Source: Balneolaceae bacterium | GTDB taxonomy: Bacteria; Bacteroidota; Rhodothermia; Balneolales; Balneolaceae | Direction of reading: 5' to 3' | Length of the DNA stretch: 64,000 nucleotides | Assembly (NCBI GenBank): GCA_017795005.1 | Contig: CP051242.1 | Location: 930,001-994,000 of the forward strand | Shown here: one piece after another, positions 25,269 through 33,026 of the stretch | Numbering within the stretch: position 1 is the stretch's first letter | Layout: the number at the start of each line of letters is the position of its first letter | Notes under the pieces: generated by a model | What the model saw: the letters and a program-made list of their open reading frames with translations, nothing else | What the model was told of the DNA's origin: nothing | The model's database searches: none | Translations under genes and position numbers: made by a program

Positions 25269-26696
25269 TTAGGCTTCACTTACTTTAAAATTTCCTGATT
25301 CAATTTCGTCCACAAAACTTTCACCGGACCGGTAAATATCTCCGGCACCCATAGTAATGATGATATCTCCAGCTTTAGTTATTTCCTTTAGTTTATCAGT
25401 TACATCATGTTTGTCTTCCACATACATCACATTCTTGTGACCGTATTGCTCAGCGGTATCAGCAATAAGCTTCCCGGTTACTCCTTCAATTGGTTTTTCT
25501 CGGGATGGATACACATCTGTTACAACCAGTACCTCTGCATCAAAAAAGGAGAGACCAAATTCTTTATATAATTCCTGAGTTCTTGAATATAAATGAGGTT
25601 GAAACACTGCTACCACTCTTCGATCGGGCCAGCCTTTATGAGCCGCTTTTAACGTAGCCTGAACTTCTGTTGGGTGATGAGCATAATCATCAATTACCAT
25701 TATTCCATTATTGTATTTCTGCTGAAAACGACGATATACACCCTGAAAGCTTTCAATACCTGCTTTAATCAATTTGAAATCAATATCCAGTTCAATTCCC
25801 GTTGCAATGGATGCCAAAGCATTCAGAACATTATGTTCTCCAGGACTTTTTAAAGTGATGACCCCAAGTTTCTCGCCATTATAAGTCACAGTAAAAGTGG
25901 AGGTAAATTTGGAAAGAACAATATCAGTTGCCCGAAGCTGTGCCTGTGGAGTTAATCCATAAGAAATTACACGGCGCTGAAGTTCAGGAAGAATACTTCG
26001 CACATTCGGATCATCCAGACAAACAATAACTGCACCATAAAAAGGAACTTTATTGGCATAGTCGACGAAGGCTTGCTTTACATCTTCCAGATCATCGTAA
26101 ATATCCAGATGTTCGGCTTCAATATTCGTGATAATAGCAATAGAAGGAGTGAGGCGAAGGAAGGTACGGTCGAATTCATCTGCTTCAACAACAATTACAT
26201 CTCCTTTACCAACTACTGCGTTTGTTTTATCGAAACTATGCACCTTACCGCCTACAATGATGGTTGGATCATAATTTCCTTCCCGGGTAACTAATCCTAC
26301 CATAGTGGTAGTTGTAGTCTTTCCGTGAGTACCTGCTACACCAATCCCATATTTCATTTTCATCAACTCGGCCAGCATTTCAGCACGTTTGATGGTTGGG
26401 ATTCGCTGGTCTAAAGCTGCTTTGGTTTCCTCGTTTTCTTCAGCTTTAACTGCGCTGGTATAGACTACTACATCGGCACCTTCAATATTTCCGGCACTGT
26501 GACCTTCATAAATGGTAGCACCAATTTCTACCAGGCGTTTCGTAGTATCACTTAAAGCTCCATCAGAACCGGATACTTTATACCCACGATGGATCAAAAT
26601 CTCAGCCATCCCGCTCATACCAATTCCACCTATCCCAACCATATGGATATGTTTGGTTCTACCAAAAATGGGTTGTGTTTCGATTCTTTTTTCCAT
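25269..26696 (-). CDS. murC: UDP-N-acetylmuramate-L-alanine ligase
   Basis: 475 residues. Joins L-Ala to UDP-MurNAc, the first Mur ligase step. Rossmann-type HMVGIGGIGMSGMAEIL, ATP loop GVAGTHGKTTTTTMVG, EADEFDRTFL, and the C-terminal domain DDYAHHPTEVQATL. Start at the ATG at 26696, which shares a base with the murG stop (TGATG); a TTG one codon upstream opens the frame slightly longer. The stop is immediately followed by the TTG start of ftsQ. Confidence 0.96.
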   Translation of the reverse strand: MEKRIETQPIFGRTKHIHMVGIGGIGMSGMAEILIHRGYKVSGSDGALSDTTKRLVEIGATIYEGHSAGNIEGADVVVYTSAVKAEENEETKAALDQRIPTIKRAEMLAELMKMKYGIGVAGTHGKTTTTTMVGLVTREGNYDPTIIVGGKVHSFDKTNAVVGKGDVIVVEADEFDRTFLRLTPSIAIITNIEAEHLDIYDDLEDVKQAFVDYANKVPFYGAVIVCLDDPNVRSILPELQRRVISYGLTPQAQLRATDIVLSKFTSTFTVTYNGEKLGVITLKSPGEHNVLNALASIATGIELDIDFKLIKAGIESFQGVYRRFQQKYNNGIMVIDDYAHHPTEVQATLKAAHKGWPDRRVVAVFQPHLYSRTQELYKEFGLSFFDAEVLVVTDVYPSREKPIEGVTGKLIADTAEQYGHKNVMYVEDKHDVTDKLKEITKAGDIIITMGAGDIYRSGESFVDEIESGNFKVSEA

Positions 26697-27805
26697 CAAT
26701 TCAATTGGGATTTAGCGAGTTCTAAAATTTCTTTGGCGATTTCTTTGGCAGCATTTGGCTTTGCGAGACTCAGTGCGGCCTGATTCATTTTCTTCAGCTT
26801 TTCCTGGTCAGAAATCAAACTGTTTACCAATTTCGGAAGTGCATTCTTTGCATCTTCGTCTTTCAATAATTCAGAAGCACCGGCTTCAACCATTGCTTTA
26901 GCATTTTCAGTCTGATGATCTCCAGCAACATTTGGGGAAGGAATCAACACACTTGGTATTCCGGTAAGCATAAATTCCGAGCAAGAACCTGCTCCTGCAC
27001 GACTAATTACTAAATCGGCTGCAGCATAAGCTTCAGGCATATCGTCAATAAATTCTGTTAGTCTGAGCCTCGGGTACTTAGCCTGATCAATTTCTGCCGA
27101 GATTGCTTCATAATATCTTGAACCGCACTGCCAGATGATCTGGAGACCCGCTGCATTATGTAATGCATCCAGATTTTCTTTGATAGCTTCGTTGATGGAT
27201 TTTGCTCCCCCACTTCCTCCCATAATTAAAAGCACTGGTTTTGAGTCTTCAAACCCATAAGTTTGCAACCCTGCTTTTTTATCAACGGCAGTTAACGTAT
27301 TTCGGGTAGGGTTTCCAGTTATAGTGATTTTATCAGCAGGAAGGAATTTCTCTGCTTCTTTGAAAGCTGTGAATATCTTATTCGCAAACTTAGCTAGAAG
27401 TCTATTCGTGACTCCAGGAAAACCATTTTGCTCCTGTATTACAATAGGAATTCCTTTCTTGCCTGCAACCCAGCCTATAGGTCCAGCAACATATCCTCCA
27501 CAGGAAACCACAACGTTTGGGTTGAAACTTGAAATAATTTTCAGGCTTTGAGTCAGAGCTGTAATAAGCTTAACCGGGAAGAGCAGGGTTTTCAAAGTAA
27601 GTCTTCGGTGGAAACCGCTGATCCATACATTCACAATTTCGTGACCCGCTTTTGGAACTGCTCTCCATTCCATGTGATTTCGGGTTCCAACAAATAGAAT
27701 CTCTGTGGCCGAGTCTTCCGCTTTAAGCGCATCAGCGATAGCAATAGCCGGATAAACATGTCCTCCGGTTCCACCTGCTGCTATTAAAATCTTAGGATTA
27801 GCCAT
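26696..27805 (-). CDS. murG: undecaprenyl-diphospho-muramoylpentapeptide GlcNAc transferase
   Basis: 369 residues, GT-B fold. Converts lipid I to lipid II at the inner face of the membrane. Motifs: AAGGTGGHVYPAIAIADAL (acceptor-side glycine loop), GGYVAGPIGWVA, GGSGGAKSINEA and the nucleotide-sugar site SRAGAGSCSEFMLTGIPSVLIP. The start overlaps the ftsW stop by 8 bp and the stop overlaps the murC start. Confidence 0.97.
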   Translation of the reverse strand: MANPKILIAAGGTGGHVYPAIAIADALKAEDSATEILFVGTRNHMEWRAVPKAGHEIVNVWISGFHRRLTLKTLLFPVKLITALTQSLKIISSFNPNVVVSCGGYVAGPIGWVAGKKGIPIVIQEQNGFPGVTNRLLAKFANKIFTAFKEAEKFLPADKITITGNPTRNTLTAVDKKAGLQTYGFEDSKPVLLIMGGSGGAKSINEAIKENLDALHNAAGLQIIWQCGSRYYEAISAEIDQAKYPRLRLTEFIDDMPEAYAAADLVISRAGAGSCSEFMLTGIPSVLIPSPNVAGDHQTENAKAMVEAGASELLKDEDAKNALPKLVNSLISDQEKLKKMNQAALSLAKPNAAKEIAKEILELAKSQLN

Positions 27806-28988
27806 AGTAGAAGGCCCCCTGATCCCGGTTATGTTTCGAGATATTGAGGATGATGCCGACCATTAAACCGGCAAACATCATACTAGTACCGCCATAACTA
27901 ACAAATGGCATAGGAAGTCCGGTTACAGGAAGTAATCCACTGGCTACACTCGCATTTACAAAACCATATAGCACTATGGTAAGTGTGCATCCTACTGCGA
28001 GAAGTGAACCCAATGTATCTTCAGCCTTTCGGGCAATGAAAACTACTCCTCGTATCAAAATCAGACTGAATAACACAATTAACGCCATTGCACCTGCAAT
28101 ACCATATTCTTCAGCTATGATGGCAAAAATAAAATCGTTATAGGGAGCAGGGAGGAAATCACGTTGCGTACTTTTTCCAATTCCAACACCAAGTAATTCA
28201 CCCTTTGCTATAGCAATATGAGCTTGTTGGGCCTGATACCCACTGCCTGTTAAAAACTCCTGGGTTTCAATATTCTTAATTTGCTGAACATACTGTTCAA
28301 TTCTATCCTGTCTGTTTGTGGATTGGCTAAGAAGAAGCATACCACCAAGTACCGCTACTGTAATCATAGAGCCAAGCTGAAACACACTTACCCTTCCAAT
28401 AAACATCATGATGAGGCAGATACTCATCAAAATTCCGGCGCTACTGAAATCTTCTATTCCGATCAAACCACAAGTTAGTGTTACCCAAACCATAATGGGC
28501 AGGAATGATTTTTTGAAGTCCTTGATGTATTCCTGTTTCTCACTTAATAATACACTCACATGCAGTAAGAGGGCTACAGTAGCAACCGTAGAAGGCTGGA
28601 AACTGAATCCCCCTAAATTGAGCCATCTTTTGGCTCCAAATTGTTCTGTTCCAAATATCAGTACTGCTACCAGCAGGAACAGGCTTACAACCATACCAAT
28701 ACGACTGAATTTAGCCAATGTGTGGTAGTTGATTTTAGATACGATCAGCATCACAAAAAATGCAATTCCCAGTTTGATAATGTGACGAGTAACCAGTGCA
28801 AAAGCAGAAGTTTCATTGGAAGCAGCAAAAAAGGCGATAGAAGAATACACTGCAAGCACTCCAAACATCATAAGTATGATGATGGTCATAAGCAGAATCC
28901 TGTCACTACCTTGCTTACGGGTATCGATGTCCTCAGGGCTTGTCCCAAGAACGCTGGATAAATTGCTATGTGGACTCGTGTAGATCAT
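27798..28988 (-). CDS. ftsW: peptidoglycan polymerase FtsW (SEDS family)
   Basis: About 396 residues with ten membrane helices. SEDS glycosyltransferase that polymerises lipid II with its cognate PBP at the septum. Typical motifs: RWLNLGGFSFQPST, DFSSAGILM, PAPYNDFIFAIIAEEYG, and LPVTGLPMPFVSYGGTSM near the end. Start placed at the ATG at 28988 (MIYTSPHSNLSS); the frame stays open for 10 more codons to a TTG inside the long inverted repeat upstream, which is unlikely to be coding. Confidence 0.95.
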   Translation of the reverse strand: MIYTSPHSNLSSVLGTSPEDIDTRKQGSDRILLMTIIILMMFGVLAVYSSIAFFAASNETSAFALVTRHIIKLGIAFFVMLIVSKINYHTLAKFSRIGMVVSLFLLVAVLIFGTEQFGAKRWLNLGGFSFQPSTVATVALLLHVSVLLSEKQEYIKDFKKSFLPIMVWVTLTCGLIGIEDFSSAGILMSICLIMMFIGRVSVFQLGSMITVAVLGGMLLLSQSTNRQDRIEQYVQQIKNIETQEFLTGSGYQAQQAHIAIAKGELLGVGIGKSTQRDFLPAPYNDFIFAIIAEEYGIAGAMALIVLFSLILIRGVVFIARKAEDTLGSLLAVGCTLTIVLYGFVNASVASGLLPVTGLPMPFVSYGGTSMMFAGLMVGIILNISKHNRDQGAFYYG

Positions 28989-29000
28989 AAATGCAGTTGC

Positions 29001-29071
29001 AGAGTGACAAAGGCACAAAGTGACAAAGCAGAATTCTTCTGCACTTTGTTACTTTGTGCCTTTGTTACTCT
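29001..29071. repeat. long imperfect inverted repeat between murD and ftsW
   Basis: Arms 29001-29033 and 29037-29071, separated by only 3 bp. They match along their whole length except for two G/A differences (G-T pairs when folded) and a 2-nt bulge. Each arm contains two AGTGACAAAG- or AGTAACAAAG-type decamers around GGCACA. Transcribed from murD toward ftsW it would form a hairpin of more than 30 bp just before the ftsW start. No U-tract follows, so it is not a standard terminator. Confidence 0.85.
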
Positions 29072-29079
29072 TTCTCTTT

Positions 29080-30435
29080 TCATAGCTTATTCACTTCTTC
29101 TTTAAAAACTTTACCTCGATGCTCGTAATCATCAAACATATCAAAGGAAGAGCATGCCGGACTTAGCAGAACAACTTCACCTCTTTTAGCTACTTTCTTT
29201 GCTGCTCTAACGGCATCTCGCATAGTCTCAGCTGTTTCAAAGTTGGGCGTTATCGCGGCTAGTTGTTCCTTAACACGATCTTTTGACTCACCAATAGCTA
29301 TAATGGTGTGTACTTTTTCTTTGATTTGATCAACAAGTTCAGAATAGTCATTACCTTTGTCACGACCTCCTAGAATCAACGTCATAGGTACGTTATAGCT
29401 ATCAAGGGCAAACCAAACTGCATTCACGTTGGTCGCTTTGCTGTCATTGATGTATTTAACACCATCAACTACCCGGGCGATTTCCAGCCTGTGTTCAACA
29501 CCTGTAAAGGTTTTGAGGCTTTCTCGTATAGCTTCATTTTTAATTTCAGCGGCACGAGCTGCAAGAGCAGCAGCGAGTCCGTTTTGTAAATTATGTTGGC
29601 CTTTAAGACCGATTTCGAACACTGACATAAGGGTTTCTTCCTTATTATTGAATCTGAAGATGATTTGGTCGTTGCGAATGAAAGCTCCTTCCGGGACTTC
29701 ATTTTTATTTGAAAATCCCCATAACTGCGGGAAGCTTTCTTTCTTTTGTAGTGCTTCAACATGTTGTTTGATGAGCGGATCATCATAGTTGAAGATGAAC
29801 CAGTTTTCTGCCGTCTGGTTTTCTGTAATTCTGAATTTTGATGCAGCGTAATTATCTAAACTATATCCATATCGATCTAAATGATCAGGAGTGATGTTTA
29901 GCAAAACGCTAATTGCAGGTTTAAAACTGTCAATATGGTCAAGCTGGAAGCTGCTAACCTCGAGGATATGTTCTCCTTTTACTTCTTCAATTTTTTCTGA
30001 AAAAGCGTAACCAATATTTCCGGCGAGGCTGAAATCAACCTGAGCTGTTTCCCAAATATAGCTTAACCAGGTTGTTACAGTAGTTTTCCCATTACTTCCG
30101 GTAATCGCTACAATTTTATTATTTGTAAACCAGCTTGCTACTTCAATTTCTGAAAAGACTTCTTTTCCTGTATTTAAATAAGTTTGAACGATGGGCGCTT
30201 CTGTAGGAACACCCGGACTTAAAACAGCAAAATTTCCTTGTTCTGCTAAATCGGTGTGACCGTTTTCTTCAAAGTTGATCTGAGTATCAATAAGTTTAGC
30301 TTTTGAAGACATTGAAATTGCACCTGCATCAGACACAAAAACTTCAGCACCTTTCTTCTTAAGCAAGATAGCAGCAGCTACTCCACTTCTTGCAGCTCCG
30401 ATAACTACGATATGTATTCCTCGTATTTCTCTCAT
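29080..30435 (-). CDS. murD: UDP-N-acetylmuramoylalanine-D-glutamate ligase
   Basis: About 451 residues. Adds D-Glu to UDP-MurNAc-L-Ala. N-terminal HIVVIGAARSGVAAAILL, ATP loop VAITGSNGKTTVTTWL, LNITPDHLDRYG, and the C-terminal domain EHRLEIARVVDGVKYINDSKATN and LILGGRDKGNDY. Start placed at ATG 30435, giving the ATGA overlap with the mraY stop (30432-30435); the open frame extends 18 codons further to a TTG inside mraY. The stop is followed by the inverted repeat and then ftsW. Confidence 0.96.
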   Translation of the reverse strand: MREIRGIHIVVIGAARSGVAAAILLKKKGAEVFVSDAGAISMSSKAKLIDTQINFEENGHTDLAEQGNFAVLSPGVPTEAPIVQTYLNTGKEVFSEIEVASWFTNNKIVAITGSNGKTTVTTWLSYIWETAQVDFSLAGNIGYAFSEKIEEVKGEHILEVSSFQLDHIDSFKPAISVLLNITPDHLDRYGYSLDNYAASKFRITENQTAENWFIFNYDDPLIKQHVEALQKKESFPQLWGFSNKNEVPEGAFIRNDQIIFRFNNKEETLMSVFEIGLKGQHNLQNGLAAALAARAAEIKNEAIRESLKTFTGVEHRLEIARVVDGVKYINDSKATNVNAVWFALDSYNVPMTLILGGRDKGNDYSELVDQIKEKVHTIIAIGESKDRVKEQLAAITPNFETAETMRDAVRAAKKVAKRGEVVLLSPACSSFDMFDDYEHRGKVFKEEVNKL

Positions 30436-31568
30436 CGGATTTTTAGAGTTAAAAGGCTTATCAACGCCATGAGGATTGTAATGATCCAAAAGCGAACCAC
30501 AATTTTCTGTTCAGACCATCCTTTCTTTTCAAAATGATGATGAATTGGAGTCATCAAAAATATTCTTCGACCTTCACCATACTTACGTTTGGTATATTTG
30601 AAATAAGTCGTTTGGATGATTACAGAAAGTGTTTCAAAGAAGAAAACCCCACAAATGAAAGGCAGAAGCAATTCTTTGTGCAACATCAAAGCTAATGCGC
30701 CAAAAGCTCCACCAATTGCCAATGAACCTGTATCACCCATAAAAACCGAAGCAGGATTTGTATTGTACCATAGGAATCCCATACAAGCTCCAATCAATGA
30801 AGCACAGAAAATGGTAAGCTCGCCTGCACCGGGGAGGTACATAATATCCAGGAATCCCGAGAAGTCGAAACGACCAGACACATAAGCAAAAATTGCAAAT
30901 ACAAATCCACAGATTGCAGAAATACCTGAAGCTAGTCCATCAAGGCCATCGGTAAGATTCGTGGCATTACTTACAGCAGTTATAATAAATACAGAAACGG
31001 GAAGATAAATTACCCATCCCCATTGTTCTCCAAAAAATGCATAGTCGATATTTAAGTCTTTGGCGAATGGAACTGTAGATAATGTATTGAAAAGCTCAAA
31101 ATCGGGGTGGAAATAAAGAACTGACCCCAAAACTAATCCCACGGTAACCTGGCCAGCAATCTTAAATCGACCTGCCAATCCACTTTTATCTTTCTTAACT
31201 ACTTTGATGTAATCATCAATAAAACCAACGACACCTAAAGAAAACATCACAAAGAAAATGAGCCACCCATATATGCTGTCCATTTTAACAAATAGTAATG
31301 TTGGGATTAGCGTAGCCAGCAAAATGATTACTCCACCCATAGACGGAGTTCCTCGCTTACTTGCATGATGATCAAGACCAATATCATCTCTTATAACTTC
31401 TCCAAGCTGCATTTTGCTAAGCCATTTTATAATACGACGCCCAATAATCAGGCTGATAACTAAAGAAGTTACAGCAGCAAGTCCGGTTCTGGTTGAAATG
31501 AACTCCATTGCAGTGGCACCAGGGAGTTCGTACGTAGTTTCAAGCCAGGCGAATAATTCGTATAACAT
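30432..31568 (-). CDS. mraY: phospho-MurNAc-pentapeptide translocase
   Basis: 378 residues, ten membrane helices. Makes lipid I from UDP-MurNAc-pentapeptide and undecaprenyl phosphate. Characteristic motifs: KRGTPSMGGVIIL, FIDDYIKVVKKDKSGLAGRFK, ATNLTDGLDGLASG (Mg-binding Asp pair), NTNPASVFMGDTGSLAIGG and TPIHHHFEKKGWSE. It overlaps both neighbours: TGATG with murE and ATGA with murD. murF, often found before mraY, is absent here. Confidence 0.97.
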   Translation of the reverse strand: MLYELFAWLETTYELPGATAMEFISTRTGLAAVTSLVISLIIGRRIIKWLSKMQLGEVIRDDIGLDHHASKRGTPSMGGVIILLATLIPTLLFVKMDSIYGWLIFFVMFSLGVVGFIDDYIKVVKKDKSGLAGRFKIAGQVTVGLVLGSVLYFHPDFELFNTLSTVPFAKDLNIDYAFFGEQWGWVIYLPVSVFIITAVSNATNLTDGLDGLASGISAICGFVFAIFAYVSGRFDFSGFLDIMYLPGAGELTIFCASLIGACMGFLWYNTNPASVFMGDTGSLAIGGAFGALALMLHKELLLPFICGVFFFETLSVIIQTTYFKYTKRKYGEGRRIFLMTPIHHHFEKKGWSEQKIVVRFWIITILMALISLLTLKIR

Positions 31569-33025
31569 CAGATACCTCCTTTTACAAAAAGTTCAAGGGC
31601 ATCTCTTGCGATAAGTCGGTCGTCAAATGGATATTTTGTTCCCTCCACATCCTGATAGTCTTCATGACCTTTGCCGGCAATCAGAATAATGTCTCTTTTT
31701 CCAGCTGATTTGATCGCTGCATGAATAGCGTCTTTGCGGTTGGTGATTTTTTTAACATTCTCAGTGTTCTCAAATCCCTTCATTATATCGGATATGATTT
31801 TCTCCGGGTTTTCAAAACGCGGATTATCACTGGTCACAAAGATGTTATCAGAGTAAGCTTCAGATGCTTTGGCCATTTCAGGACGTTTAAGAGAATCTCT
31901 GTCTCCACCTGCTCCGAATACCGTAATTAATTTCTGGTTAGGTTCTTTAACCTGATGTAAAGTAGAGAGTACGTTCTTTAATGCATCGGGAGTATGGGCA
32001 TAGTCTACAATTGCAAGTGGTGCTGAATCCAATTCTACTTTCTCCATCCTTCCTGAGGCGCCATGTGCAGATTGAAGTGCTTTTGAAATAGAGCTCGAAT
32101 TCATATTCAAAGCTTTACAGATAAGAAAAGACTGAGCAACGTTGTAAGCATTAAATTCACCAATTAGTGGTGAAGAGATGAGATTACCTTCGACAACAAT
32201 ATTAAGTCCGTCTGAAGTATTTGATTGGATATAATTCTGATCGGTTCCAAATGAAAGCAATAGCTTTTTTGCGAAACAATCGGCAAGCATAAATGCACCA
32301 TGTTGATCATCAGAATTAATTACAGCTGTGGAAGTAGAAGGAAGTTCATCAAAGAGGATTTTTTTGGCTTTCGCATATTCTTCCAGTGTTACATGATAAT
32401 CGAGATGATCATGACTCAAGTTAGTAAAAGCAGCCACTTCAAAATCGAATCCTGTTACTCTGGATTGTACCAACGCATGTGATGAAACTTCCATAACCAG
32501 ATATTCGGATCCCGCATCGACCATCGCTTTCATGTCGTTAGCCAGTTCGATAGGATCAGAAGTTGTAAGTGAGCTGTCTAGTTCTTCTTCCAGAATTTTC
32601 TTGGATACAGTTCCAAGTAAAGAAGCTTTTTCACCAAGTGTGCATAATACCTGATGCACTAAGGTAGCGGTAGTAGTTTTACCATTGGTTCCGGTAATAC
32701 CAATTACTTTTAGCTTCTTTGCCGGATTTCCTGCAAAAGCCTGAGCAAGTTTACCAACTAAAACACGGGTATTTTCAACTTCCATCACACAAACACCTTT
32801 GGCATCAGTGTAATAGCTTTCTTCAGTGATTAAAACTTTAGCACCTTTTGAAATGGCATCTTCAAGGAACATATGCCCATCTACTTCATGACCTTTAACT
32901 GCGATAAAAACGGTGTTTTCAGTAACGTGGCGGGAATCCTGATAAACAGCGAGTAAATCTCCATCAGGTTTCGTTCTCGAAACATGCAAAGGGTTTACTA
33001 ATTCTATAAGATCATTTATATACAA
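31568..33025 (-). CDS. murE: UDP-MurNAc-tripeptide synthetase (third-residue ligase)
   Basis: 485 residues. Adds the third amino acid to the stem peptide. ATP loop VIGITGTNGKTTTATLV, the EVSSHAL motif, FTNLSHDHLDYH, and the C-terminal DYAHTPDALKNVL and TSDNPRFENPEKI. The DNPR motif is that of diaminopimelate-adding MurE enzymes, so meso-DAP is the likely substrate. The start codon is TTG, one base after the PBP stop (TAAGTTG), with GGAGAG about 10 bp upstream. An ATG a few bases downstream is out of frame, so TTG appears genuine. Confidence 0.95.
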   Translation of the reverse strand: MYINDLIELVNPLHVSRTKPDGDLLAVYQDSRHVTENTVFIAVKGHEVDGHMFLEDAISKGAKVLITEESYYTDAKGVCVMEVENTRVLVGKLAQAFAGNPAKKLKVIGITGTNGKTTTATLVHQVLCTLGEKASLLGTVSKKILEEELDSSLTTSDPIELANDMKAMVDAGSEYLVMEVSSHALVQSRVTGFDFEVAAFTNLSHDHLDYHVTLEEYAKAKKILFDELPSTSTAVINSDDQHGAFMLADCFAKKLLLSFGTDQNYIQSNTSDGLNIVVEGNLISSPLIGEFNAYNVAQSFLICKALNMNSSSISKALQSAHGASGRMEKVELDSAPLAIVDYAHTPDALKNVLSTLHQVKEPNQKLITVFGAGGDRDSLKRPEMAKASEAYSDNIFVTSDNPRFENPEKIISDIMKGFENTENVKKITNRKDAIHAAIKSAGKRDIILIAGKGHEDYQDVEGTKYPFDDRLIARDALELFVKGGI

Positions 33026-33026
33026 C

